64,000 nucleotides of DNA from Sedimentibacter hydroxybenzoicus DSM 7310 (GTDB lineage: Bacteria; Bacillota; Clostridia; Tissierellales; Sedimentibacteraceae). Below are positions 42,242-51,073 of the stretch, one piece after another. The position numbers and the translations under genes are program-made. The notes below the pieces were generated by a model, which made no database searches, had not been told where the DNA came from, and saw only the letters and a program-made list of their open reading frames with translations. The stretch is taken from positions 1-64,000 of the forward strand of contig NZ_JACBNQ010000018.1 in the NCBI RefSeq assembly GCF_013403245.1. The letters run 5' to 3'. Positions within the stretch are counted from its first letter, which is position 1. The number at the start of each line of letters is the position of its first letter.

Positions 42242-43669
42242 ATGGAAAAAGAAAGATCAAAGATGACGTTTGGTATGGCTTCCTTATGTCTGGGACTAAT
42301 AGTTGCTGTAATGATGATCGGAATACTTGTTTACAAGATTAAATTACCAACCTTATTATTTTTATGCTGGTTACTTGTTGTGCCATTTGCTAAAAAAATT
42401 GGAATACCATATTCTGAACTGCAAGATGGTGGCTTTGAGATGATAAGAAAAGGTTTCGAAGCGGTTGTGATTATATTAGCAGTAGGTGCATTAACAGGAG
42501 CTTGGATAGCATCGGGGACAGTTCCCGGATTGATCTATTTGGGCTTAAAAATAATGTCACCTACATTTTTCTTGATTACAGCCTTGTTTCTTTGCTCTAT
42601 CGTTTCACTTGCTACTGGTACTTCTTGGGGAACACTTGCTACAGCCGGCTTAGCATGTATGGGAATCGGTGAAGGCTTGGGAATTCCTGCCGGAATGACA
42701 GCCGGGGCTGTAGTTTGCGGAGCTTTTTTCGGTGATAAAATGTCGCCATTATCGGACACTACAAATATGTGTCCTGCTGTTGCCGGTACAGACGTTATAA
42801 CTCATATAAAACATATGGTTTATACTACCGGGCCTACCTATGTACTTTCGGCAATTATTTTTCTTGTGTTCGGTTTTAAATACGGTTCTGGCAGCGCAGA
42901 TATGGGTAGTGTACAAGGTTTAATGGATGCAATATCAGGAATATTCAAGGTAGGCTTTGTTGTATATATACCTGCAATAGTTGTTATAACACTTCTGATA
43001 ATGAGACAATCCCCTGTTACATCTATTTTGATTGGCGCCGTACTTGGAGTAATTGTTGCTGCTTTATATCAAGGTCAAACGCTAAACTACTCCGCAGCTA
43101 CTTTGTATACCGGTTTTTCAGGAGAATTCGGAAATGAATTTTTAAATAATCTATTAAATCGTGGCGGTATTATAAGTATGCAAGAGTTAGCAACTATTAT
43201 GATAGCAGGCTTAGGATTGGGAGGTATGCTAAGAGTATCCGGTGTGTTACCTGCTATTGTAACTAAGCTTACTGAATATATTAAATCTGTAGGAGTTCTT
43301 GTTGTTAATACTATTGTAATATGTATATTGGGCCTTTCGGTTGGCGGTTCAATGGCATTTACACACGTTATGGCTGGAACCTTAATGTCACCGTTATTCA
43401 GGGAGTTTAAATTAAAACCTGAAAACCTTTCAAGAGTTTTGGAGGATGCAGGAACATTGGTAGCACCTTTGATTCCATGGGGTGGAAGCGGTGTATACAC
43501 TGCCACTATGTTGCAAGTTCCAACAGTTGTATATGCTCCTTATTGCTTCGTAAATTACCTTACCCCAATAGTTTCTATAATTTACGGATTCACAGGATTC
43601 TCAATGAAGAAATATACTGATGAAGAACTTGCGGATTTAGAAAGAAAGGAAGCTTTAACAGGAGTTTAG
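42242..43669 (+). CDS. Na+/H+ antiporter NhaC family transporter
   Basis: A 475-aa membrane protein with about 11-12 helices. Family motifs are ATGTSWGTLATAGLACMGIGEGLGIP, GAFFGDKMSPLSDTTNM and APLIPWGGSGVY. NhaC-type proteins exchange Na+ for H+, or substrate pairs such as malate/lactate or amine/amino acid. Here it may exchange substrate for product. The ATG has an AGGAGG site. A 13-bp perfect hairpin (43698-43710/43722-43734) follows, without a T-run. Confidence 0.9.
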   Translation: MEKERSKMTFGMASLCLGLIVAVMMIGILVYKIKLPTLLFLCWLLVVPFAKKIGIPYSELQDGGFEMIRKGFEAVVIILAVGALTGAWIASGTVPGLIYLGLKIMSPTFFLITALFLCSIVSLATGTSWGTLATAGLACMGIGEGLGIPAGMTAGAVVCGAFFGDKMSPLSDTTNMCPAVAGTDVITHIKHMVYTTGPTYVLSAIIFLVFGFKYGSGSADMGSVQGLMDAISGIFKVGFVVYIPAIVVITLLIMRQSPVTSILIGAVLGVIVAALYQGQTLNYSAATLYTGFSGEFGNEFLNNLLNRGGIISMQELATIMIAGLGLGGMLRVSGVLPAIVTKLTEYIKSVGVLVVNTIVICILGLSVGGSMAFTHVMAGTLMSPLFREFKLKPENLSRVLEDAGTLVAPLIPWGGSGVYTATMLQVPTVVYAPYCFVNYLTPIVSIIYGFTGFSMKKYTDEELADLERKEALTGV

Positions 43670-43697
43670 CCTTTATAAAAACAATTTGAGGATAATA

Positions 43698-43734
43698 ATA
43701 GGAGAAGAAAAAGACTGTGTATTTCTTCTCCTAT
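43698..43734 (+). other. Perfect hairpin downstream of the antiporter gene
   Basis: ATAGGAGAAGAAA (43698-43710) pairs with TTTCTTCTCCTAT (43722-43734). There is no T-run, so it may be an mRNA-stabilising or weak terminating structure that divides the antiporter from the next genes. Confidence 0.5.
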
Positions 43735-43829
43735 CATCATCAAGCTGTAGTTATTGAGTTTATCCGGAAATAATAAGATGTTATGTAGAGTTTAATCATA
43801 CTGTTAGATTGTATATTAGAGGAGGAAAG

Positions 43830-44135
43830 GTGGACTTTAATTATTTTTTTTCACAGAAGAATAATGCCGGTATTAGTTCTTACTTAATAATAGCTGACAT
43901 AGTAGGTATATTGATAGCCATGCTTGGACTGAAATTATCCATTATATATTTTTTAGATATTTTTAGATTTAGCAAAAAATTAAAAAATATTATATGCTTG
44001 ATTGGTAGTGTAATGCTGATGTTTTCAGGAATCAATCTTGTATTGTTTAATAAAGGTTTGCAAACATGGTTTGTCAGCATAGGGATTATTATTGTTAGTT
44101 CGTTATTAGGAAGATTTACCCATAGGAAGTTTTAA
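43830..44135 (+). CDS. Small membrane protein of unknown function
   Basis: A 101-aa protein with three hydrophobic segments (ISSYLIIADIVGILIAMLGL; IICLIGSVMLMFSGINLVLF; WFVSIGIIIVSSLLG). GTG 43830 is placed right after GAGGAGGAAAG; the open frame begins earlier with a TTG inside the ribosome binding region. It lies between the antiporter and alanine racemase genes, all on the same strand. Function not recognised. Confidence 0.65.
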   Translation: MDFNYFFSQKNNAGISSYLIIADIVGILIAMLGLKLSIIYFLDIFRFSKKLKNIICLIGSVMLMFSGINLVLFNKGLQTWFVSIGIIIVSSLLGRFTHRKF

Positions 44136-44216
44136 TAAACTGAATAATAGCTTATTAAGTGATAGTAGAATTATAGATATATCAATTATAAAAGTAAAAC
44201 TAGGATGGATATAATA

Positions 44217-45371
44217 ATGGATTATGAAATATTAAGAGATACTGTAGCAGAAATAAATCTTGATAATATTGCACATAATGTAAGAACAATAAAGGAAATG
44301 ATCGGAAATGACGTAGCTATGATGACTGTTATTAAGGGAGATGGCTACGGTCATGGAGCAGCTGCAGTAGCACCAATCATGATAGAAAACGGTGCGGACT
44401 ATCTTGCAGTGGCCACATTGACGGAAGCACTGGAATTAAGAAAGCTTTATAAAGATTATAAACTATTTATTTTGGGACATACTCCCAATGAGGTTTTACA
44501 CTATGTTGTAGATAATAATATTGTGCAAACGATTTACTCAATAGAACAAGCCAAAATATTAGATGAACTTGGTAAACATATCAATAAAAAGCCGGTTGTT
44601 CATATAAAATATGATACGGGACTCCATAGATTGGGATATGAACATAAAAAAGAAAGCATTGAAGAAATAATGAGAATATTGGAGTTAAAGAATCTATGTG
44701 TAGAAGGAATATTTTCTCATTTGGCTCAGGCAAGTAAAGAGGACGATAAAGAGCAATATGAAAGGTTTATCCAGGCAATTTCAGAAATAGAATCAAAAGG
44801 CTATAAATTTAAATATAAACACTTATGTGAAAGTATAGCAATTATAGAATATCCTGAGTATCGGTTTAATATGGTAAGGCCTGGCACTGTCCTCTATGGG
44901 ATAAAGCCATATAAAGAAAACTTTTTCTTTAAGCAGGCATTAACATTAAAAACAAGAATATGCAGTATCAGAAATGTAAGGAAAGGTGAAGGTGTTGGAT
45001 ATAGTTATGTGTGGAAAGCGGACAGAGATATTGTGATTGGAACATTACCTTTTGGATTTGCAGATGGATATTCCAGAAAACTTAGCGGAGGATTAGGATA
45101 CATGATCGTAAACGGCAAAAAGGCTCCGGTAGTAGGAAGGGTTTGTATGGATCAATGTATGATAGATTTGACTGATATTCCTAATGTAAAAATAGGCGAT
45201 GAAGTTATTATTTTTGGAGATGGAAAGGACGGTTCTATCACTATTGAACAAGCATCACAACTATTAGATGTGACCAGAGGGGAAATATTAAGCCGAATAT
45301 CAAGAAGAACACCCAGGGTATATATAAAGGGTGACAATATATGTAAGACTGTAGATTATTTAATGGATTAG
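44217..45371 (+). CDS. alr: Alanine/amino-acid racemase (Alr family)
   Basis: A 384-aa fold-type III PLP enzyme. The PLP lysine is K40 in VIKGDGYGHGA (most Alr have KANAYGHG or KADAYGHG), the C-terminal base is in VGYSYVWKADRD, and VGRVCMDQCMIDLTD is the family signature. ATG 44217 follows AGGATGG; an ATG at 44205 overlaps that site. The unusual KGDGYG loop and its place in a fermentation cluster suggest a catabolic racemase, possibly for an amino acid other than alanine. Confidence 0.88.
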   Translation: MDYEILRDTVAEINLDNIAHNVRTIKEMIGNDVAMMTVIKGDGYGHGAAAVAPIMIENGADYLAVATLTEALELRKLYKDYKLFILGHTPNEVLHYVVDNNIVQTIYSIEQAKILDELGKHINKKPVVHIKYDTGLHRLGYEHKKESIEEIMRILELKNLCVEGIFSHLAQASKEDDKEQYERFIQAISEIESKGYKFKYKHLCESIAIIEYPEYRFNMVRPGTVLYGIKPYKENFFFKQALTLKTRICSIRNVRKGEGVGYSYVWKADRDIVIGTLPFGFADGYSRKLSGGLGYMIVNGKKAPVVGRVCMDQCMIDLTDIPNVKIGDEVIIFGDGKDGSITIEQASQLLDVTRGEILSRISRRTPRVYIKGDNICKTVDYLMD

Positions 45372-45500
45372 TAAGAAAGTATTCTCAAATCAGTAATATG
45401 TGCAGGTTAAATTCTTAATACGGTGATGTTTAAAATATAGACAAAAATCATGTATAACAATTAAACATGTAATATACTAAAACGATTTATTATGAAATAT

Positions 45501-45564
45501 TGTTGAAATATCAATATTCAATTTACAAACTTTCAACAGCAAGAGATTTGGCATATATCTTGCA
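45501..45564 (+). promoter_or_regulatory. Sigma-54 promoter of the sodium:solute symporter, with possible activator site
   Basis: TTGGCATATATCTTGCA, GG at 45550-45551 and GC at 45562-45563, has the exact 10-nt gap, about 40 bp before the symporter start. TGTTGAAA (45501-45508) and TTTCAACA (45531-45538) form an inverted repeat just upstream, a candidate activator or modulator site. Rest of the 45372-45604 gap: AT-rich, no gene seen. Confidence 0.85.
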
Positions 45565-45604
45565 TAACTCATAGTAAATTAAAACAATAAAGGAGAAATA
45601 CAAG

Positions 45605-47008
45605 ATGTCTGTACAGTTTTTAATTATTCTTATTTATTTTGCACTAACTATTGGAATTGGAATGTATTCTATGAAGCAATCTAAAAGTTCCGACTCATTT
45701 CATGGGGCAGGTTTAGGTGTATTAATGTGTGTAGCTGCCGGTACAGGAGAATGGCTTGGAGGAACATCTACAACAGGTATAGCAGAATACGGATTTACCT
45801 ATGGAATTTCCGGTTCATGGTATTCAATAGCAAATGGAATCGGTGTAATGGTATTAGCACTATTCTTTGCTAAATTATATAGAAGCTTGGAAACAGTTAC
45901 GGTTCCCGGAATTGTAGAAAAATTTCTTGGTACCAATGCAAGAACCGTAGCAAGTGTAATGTTGACATTTGTTATGGTAATGGTTGGAACATCACAGATA
46001 ATTGCTGCAGGCACACTTGGCGTTACAGTACTTGGACTGGACTATAATATTTCAGTAATCATATTGGGAATAGGATTTATTATTTATACTTTGGCAGGTG
46101 GTATGAACGCGGTGGCATCGACAAATATAATGCACTTAGTAGCTATGTACGGCGGTACATTGTTGGCTTTGATACTTGTTGGAGCTAATACCGGAGGATT
46201 GGCAGGATTACAGAGAGCGTTGCCTGCAAATCCATACTTTTCAATGGTTGGAATAGGTGTGCCGAAAGTTTCATCATGGATTATTGCTTCAATATTGGGA
46301 GCTTGTACAGCTCAAGCAGGGATTCAACCCATACTTGCGGCAAAAGATGTTAATGTTGCAAAAAAAGCTGCAGTTGTAACGGCTTTAGCGGTAGCCCCGT
46401 TTGGCATTTTAACAGCACTTCTTGGAATGGCTGCAAAGGTACAGTATCCTGACTTAGCTAATGCTAAACTTGCACTTCCAACTCTTATGATGGACCTTAA
46501 TCCGGTCGCAGGCGGCATTGTATTGGCTTCAATTATGGCGGCAATATTATCAACTGTTTCACCTATAATATTAGCAGCAGGAACGATGTTTACAAAAGAC
46601 TTATATGAGGGAAAAATTAATAAAAATGCTGATGACAAAAAAGTACTGCAAGTATCCAGAATATCCACCGGAATTGCAGGGTTAGTATGTATTATTCTTT
46701 CAATATTTATGTATGGAAGTACAATGATACTGGATATGGTATATTTTGCATATACTATCAGAGGTTCGATTTTTGTTATATTGTTATTGGCCATTTATGC
46801 AAAGAGGACATCAGAAAAAGGAGCTGTTTACGCTATGGTAACAACCGGCGTAGTAGGTGTGTTCTGGGTAGCATATAAATCAGTTACGGGATCATTCCCT
46901 ATACATGAGGCATTAACAGAAACTTATGCATCTGTAATCGTTGCATTTATTTCGGCATTGATTTTTAATTCTATATTTAAAGATAGGGTAACATTTAAGG
47001 CGAATTAG
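45605..47008 (+). CDS. Sodium:solute symporter (SSS family)
   Basis: A 467-aa membrane protein with about 13 helices. Features of the SSS family: GAGLGVLMCVAAGTGEWLGGTSTTG near the N-terminus, GGMNAVASTN, and the conserved LASIMAAILSTVSPIILAAGTMFTKDLY. These proteins import amino acids, proline, pantothenate or similar with Na+. It is preceded by a sigma-54 promoter, so it is a candidate uptake system for the substrate fermented by the neighbouring genes. The ATG has an AAGGAG site. Confidence 0.92.
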   Translation: MSVQFLIILIYFALTIGIGMYSMKQSKSSDSFHGAGLGVLMCVAAGTGEWLGGTSTTGIAEYGFTYGISGSWYSIANGIGVMVLALFFAKLYRSLETVTVPGIVEKFLGTNARTVASVMLTFVMVMVGTSQIIAAGTLGVTVLGLDYNISVIILGIGFIIYTLAGGMNAVASTNIMHLVAMYGGTLLALILVGANTGGLAGLQRALPANPYFSMVGIGVPKVSSWIIASILGACTAQAGIQPILAAKDVNVAKKAAVVTALAVAPFGILTALLGMAAKVQYPDLANAKLALPTLMMDLNPVAGGIVLASIMAAILSTVSPIILAAGTMFTKDLYEGKINKNADDKKVLQVSRISTGIAGLVCIILSIFMYGSTMILDMVYFAYTIRGSIFVILLLAIYAKRTSEKGAVYAMVTTGVVGVFWVAYKSVTGSFPIHEALTETYASVIVAFISALIFNSIFKDRVTFKAN

Positions 47009-47584
47009 ATGAAATTGTTATTGCACTTACAGTATAAGCGACCGACACCAAATAGAAGTATTTGGGGCGTATGCTTAAAGCATAGAAAAATATTAATATT
47101 ATTTCTTATTATATTAATTCTTCCCTCTTGTAGTATAAATAATTTAGAAAAAGCTAAAAATAACAACGAATTTGCAAGTGAATATAATGATGTAATAAAA
47201 GATTACAACAGATTGGCTGCAAAATTTACAGAAATAGCACGTTTTATTGATAAGAACACGAAAGGTAATACATATGAATTCGATACAAAGGCTTGGAAGG
47301 ATTATGATAAGAAAAAAAGTGATGTTGTTTTAAGTATTGATAAATTGAATAATTTCGAATTTAAATATCAGGAAAATATGTTATGTATGGAAGAAATAAA
47401 TCCATTAATATCTAATATTGAAGAATATTTAAATGTAATTGACAAGTTTAGAAGCGGCAGCTATTATTTTGACTACAATGAATTTAATGATAAATTGGAG
47501 AAGTTATACAATAATATACTTAAACAAAGCAATATTGTTTCTGATACATTTAACAATATTTATAATCAATATATTATTCAGTAG
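47009..47584 (+). CDS. Putative lipoprotein with repeat-derived N-terminus
   Basis: A 191-aa frame starting at the base after the symporter stop (AAGGCG as ribosome binding site). Codons 6-23 are the family A palindromic repeat. Only then comes a lipoprotein signal (KHRKILILFLIILILPSC, lipobox cysteine C41). The mature part is charged and helical, with no recognised domain. No other in-frame start exists before the signal. Either the repeat was inserted near the original start and the gene uses an extended N-terminus, or the gene is crippled. A terminator follows. Confidence 0.6.
   Translation: MKLLLHLQYKRPTPNRSIWGVCLKHRKILILFLIILILPSCSINNLEKAKNNNEFASEYNDVIKDYNRLAAKFTEIARFIDKNTKGNTYEFDTKAWKDYDKKKSDVVLSIDKLNNFEFKYQENMLCMEEINPLISNIEEYLNVIDKFRSGSYYFDYNEFNDKLEKLYNNILKQSNIVSDTFNNIYNQYIIQ
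47026..47077 (+). repeat. Dispersed palindromic repeat, family A, copy 3 (inside a reading frame)
   Basis: CTTACAGTATAAGCGACC...CACCAAAT matches copies 1 and 2 on the left arm. The right arm has decayed (TTTGGGGCGTATGCTTA). It lies wholly within the first codons of the lipoprotein gene at 47009. Confidence 0.8.
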
Positions 47585-47591
47585 ATTAACG

Positions 47592-47625
47592 GGTAACCTT
47601 AGCTTGGCTTTGGTTATCTGTTTTT
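47592..47625 (+). terminator. Terminator after the lipoprotein gene
   Basis: GGTAACC (47592-47598) pairs with GGTTATC (47612-47618, one G-U), followed by six T. Confidence 0.7.
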
Positions 47626-47643
47626 TAATTTATAAAATATAAC

Positions 47644-47672
47644 TTTACCCGATTGTAATAAATTGTTATAAT
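47644..47672 (+). promoter_or_regulatory. Predicted promoter of polA
   Basis: TTTACC (47644-47649), a 17-bp spacer and TATAAT (47667-47672). Confidence 0.6.
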
Positions 47673-47712
47673 TAAAAGAATAAGAACTTTAATATTGATA
47701 CGAGGCGATAAC

Positions 47713-50457
47713 ATGAATAATAAAATTATGATATTGGACGGCAACAGCTTATTGTTTAGGGCTTTTTATGCTATGCCTCCTTTGAAAACAAAAAAAGGAC
47801 AATATACAAATGCAGTATATGGATTTTTGAGCATGTTGTATAAACTTTTAGATACATATTCTCCTGAGTATATATGTGTTGCCTTTGATCCTAAAAAGCC
47901 GACCTTCAGACATGAGCAGTACAAGGAGTACAAGGCAAAAAGGGCAAAGGCACCGGATGAATTGGTGGAACAGTTTCAGCTTATAAGAGACGTATTGGAT
48001 ATTCATAACATAAAATGTGTGGAAATAGACGGATTTGAAGCTGATGACGTCGCAGGTACGTTTGCAAATGCAGCCAAGGAATTGGTGGATGAAATTTACT
48101 TAGTTACAAGCGACAAGGATTATTTGCAGCTTATAGACGAAAACATTAAGGTTATTTTAACTAAAAAAGGTGTTACAAATACTGAAGAAATGAATGTTGA
48201 AGAAATGAATAACCAGTATGGAATAACGCCCTTACAGTTTATAGATTTAAAAGCATTGATGGGAGATCAGTCAGACAACATTCCGGGAGTTTCGGGAGTA
48301 GGTGAAAAAACCGCTCTTAAACTCATTCAAGAATATAATAATTTAGATAATCTGTATGAAAATATTGATAATATAAAAGGAAAATTGAAAGAAAAGCTTG
48401 AAAATGACAAAATGCAGGCATATATGAGTCAGACGCTTGCAACCATTATAACCGATATTCCCATTGATTTTAACCTTGATGAATACAAGGTTATGGAGCC
48501 TGATTACAAAAAGTTATCTGACTTATATGACGAGCTTGAATTCAGAACGTTCAAGAAAAAAATAGCTGAAGAAAAAGTTCAAAGTGCAACAGAAACTCAG
48601 ATGTCCCTATTCGATAATGGTGATGATAAAAGCGATGCAATTACTAATAAAAACAGTGATGCAATTGTCAATAAAAATTCCGTAAGAATTAATTATATAG
48701 AAGCCGAAGACGATATAAAAAATATAGTAAATAATATAAACAAAAGTAAAAAAGCAGCAATAAAATTTCTGTTGGATAGTGACAGGGCTTTGTACAGCAA
48801 GCTTATAGCTCTTGGAATTTCTGACGGCACAGAAATTTATTATATAGACTCAGATAAAATAAGTGAAGAAAAAATATTGAGCAGTTTTACAGATATTTTT
48901 GAAAGCGATGAAATATCTGTAATTGGTCACGGACTTAAAAATGAAGTTATTTATTTGATGAAACAGAAAATCGAATTAAATTGTATTTCATTTGATTCCG
49001 AAATAGGAAAATATTTGTTGAATCCTTCTGACAGTTCATATGCAATAGACAAAATTGCCTATGAATATTTAAAGGAAGAATTGTTATCCGAAAATGATAT
49101 ATTGGGAACCGGAAGGTCAAAAATATCGTTTAAAGAATTGAACTTGGATAAAAAGAAAGAATATATATATAATTATTTAAGCACCGTAATCAGGTGTGAA
49201 AGCTTAATGAAAACAGAAATAAAAGAGCTTCAAATGAATGAGCTGTATGAAAATATTGAGCTTCCTTTGATTGAAGTTTTGGGCTATATGGAATATGTGG
49301 GCTTCAAGCTCGATTTAAAAGTTTTAGAATCCTTAGGGACACATTTCAATGAGAAGATACAGTATTTAGAAAAAGAAATATACGAAATGGCAGGAGAAAA
49401 ATTCAATATCAATTCTCCTAAGCAGCTTGCCGTTATATTGTTTGAAAAATTAGGACTTCCGGTTATAAAGAAAACAAAGACGGGTGTATCGACAGATGCA
49501 GAGGTTCTTGACAGACTTAAATCCGAGCATGAAATAGTCGGGTCAATAGTTGAATACAGGCAAATGGTTAAGCTGAACTCTACATACGTTGAAGGGTTGA
49601 AAAATGTAATAGATAAAAAGACTGGAAGAGTTCATTCGGTATTCAATCAAACAATTGCTGCGACAGGCAGAATTTCAAGCACTGAACCAAATCTTCAAAA
49701 CATACCCACCAGAACGGATGAAGGAAGAGAGCTAAGAAAAGCCTTTGTGGCAGAGGAGGGTTATGTGCTTTGTGACGCAGACTATTCCCAGATCGAATTG
49801 AGAGTTTTAGCCCATCTTGCAAATGAGCAAAATTTGATAGATGCATTTCTGAATAATGAAGACATACACACAAAGACCGCTTCACAGGTTTTCCATGTGG
49901 CGGTTGAGGATGTTACCCCCATAATGCGAAGCAGAGCAAAGGCGGTTAATTTCGGCATAGTATACGGAATCAGCGACTTCGGACTGAGCAGGGATTTGAA
50001 CATACCGAGAAAAGAATCCAAGCAATATATAGAAAATTATCTTTCGTTTTATTCAAATATAGATAAGTATATGAAGGATATAGTTGAATTTGGGAAAAAG
50101 GACGGGTATGTTACAACGTATTTTGGCAGAAGAAGATATATTCCCGAATTATCATCAAGAAATTTTAATATCCGCTCATTCGGTGAAAGAATAGCCCTCA
50201 ACACTCCTGTTCAGGGTACTGCTGCAGATATTATAAAGGCAGCAATGGTGGGAGTTTATAAAAAATTAAAAGACAATAATATGAAATCGAGGCTGATATT
50301 GCAGGTTCATGATGAGCTTATAGTAGAAGCTGTTGCGGAAGAATTAAATGAAGTTAAAGTAATTATAAAAGAAGAAATGGAAAATGTAGTTGACAACTTC
50401 AGTGTTCGACTGGAATCAGACATTAATGTGGGCGGAAGTTGGTATGAAGCAAAATAA
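47713..50457 (+). CDS. polA: DNA polymerase I PolA
   Basis: A 914-aa repair and Okazaki-fragment polymerase. The N-terminal 5'-3' exonuclease/flap domain spans about 1-290 (DGNSLLFRAFYA, GFEADDVAGT, GDQSDNIPGVSGVGEKTA). A degenerate 3'-5' exonuclease-like domain (about 320-500) lacks the usual D-x-E (FLLDSDR at that position), so no proofreading is expected. The polymerase domain has DADYSQIELRVLAH, RSRAKAVNFGIVYG and LQVHDELIVE. ATG 47713 follows GAGGCGA. Confidence 0.96.
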   Translation: MNNKIMILDGNSLLFRAFYAMPPLKTKKGQYTNAVYGFLSMLYKLLDTYSPEYICVAFDPKKPTFRHEQYKEYKAKRAKAPDELVEQFQLIRDVLDIHNIKCVEIDGFEADDVAGTFANAAKELVDEIYLVTSDKDYLQLIDENIKVILTKKGVTNTEEMNVEEMNNQYGITPLQFIDLKALMGDQSDNIPGVSGVGEKTALKLIQEYNNLDNLYENIDNIKGKLKEKLENDKMQAYMSQTLATIITDIPIDFNLDEYKVMEPDYKKLSDLYDELEFRTFKKKIAEEKVQSATETQMSLFDNGDDKSDAITNKNSDAIVNKNSVRINYIEAEDDIKNIVNNINKSKKAAIKFLLDSDRALYSKLIALGISDGTEIYYIDSDKISEEKILSSFTDIFESDEISVIGHGLKNEVIYLMKQKIELNCISFDSEIGKYLLNPSDSSYAIDKIAYEYLKEELLSENDILGTGRSKISFKELNLDKKKEYIYNYLSTVIRCESLMKTEIKELQMNELYENIELPLIEVLGYMEYVGFKLDLKVLESLGTHFNEKIQYLEKEIYEMAGEKFNINSPKQLAVILFEKLGLPVIKKTKTGVSTDAEVLDRLKSEHEIVGSIVEYRQMVKLNSTYVEGLKNVIDKKTGRVHSVFNQTIAATGRISSTEPNLQNIPTRTDEGRELRKAFVAEEGYVLCDADYSQIELRVLAHLANEQNLIDAFLNNEDIHTKTASQVFHVAVEDVTPIMRSRAKAVNFGIVYGISDFGLSRDLNIPRKESKQYIENYLSFYSNIDKYMKDIVEFGKKDGYVTTYFGRRRYIPELSSRNFNIRSFGERIALNTPVQGTAADIIKAAMVGVYKKLKDNNMKSRLILQVHDELIVEAVAEELNEVKVIIKEEMENVVDNFSVRLESDINVGGSWYEAK

Positions 50458-51070
50458 AAGAATTATCGTAATTACAGGAGGTATCGGTACCGGCAAATCA
50501 ACGGCGGTCAGCATAATAAAGAGCCTTGGTTTTGAAGTGATAGATTCTGATAAAATAGTCCATGAGGGATATGAAGTTAACAGCCATCTTTATAAGAAAG
50601 TTACGGAAGTTTTTGGCAAGCAAATATTAAATGAAGATTGTACGATAAACAGACAAAAACTTGGGAAAATAGTTTTTAATGACACTGAGAAGCTGAATAT
50701 TTTGAACAAAATAGTTCACAGCTATGTGCATGCTGAAATCAACAAAGCAATAAATGAAAATGAGGATGAAGTAATATTTTTAGACATTCCTTTGATACTT
50801 GAGAATATAAAGCAAAATAAGTATTATGAATTGAAATTTGATGAAATATGGTTAATATATGTAAGTCCCGAAATTCAGATTGAAAGATTGAAAAAAAGAG
50901 CCATACAAGAAAATAAAAATCCTGAGGATGTATTAAATATTATAAAAAAGCAAATACCTATTGATGAAAAGGTATCAATGGTAAATGAAGTGATTGATAA
51001 TGAAGGTACAATTGAGGACCTTAGAATTAAAATAAAAGGGCTTCTTAAAATAAAAGGGATAGGGTGGTGA
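50444..51070 (+). CDS. coaE: Dephospho-CoA kinase CoaE
   Basis: It performs the last step of CoA synthesis, phosphorylating dephospho-CoA at the 3' hydroxyl. A 208-aa P-loop kinase: GGIGTGKST near residue 11, VIDSDKIVHE, and the lid region RLKKRA. ATG 50444 lies inside the end of polA after GGCGGAAG; the frame's earlier start would extend 18 residues into polA without homology. Operon polA-coaE-membrane protein. Confidence 0.95.
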   Translation: MKQNKRIIVITGGIGTGKSTAVSIIKSLGFEVIDSDKIVHEGYEVNSHLYKKVTEVFGKQILNEDCTINRQKLGKIVFNDTEKLNILNKIVHSYVHAEINKAINENEDEVIFLDIPLILENIKQNKYYELKFDEIWLIYVSPEIQIERLKKRAIQENKNPEDVLNIIKKQIPIDEKVSMVNEVIDNEGTIEDLRIKIKGLLKIKGIGW

Positions 51071-51073
51071 GCT

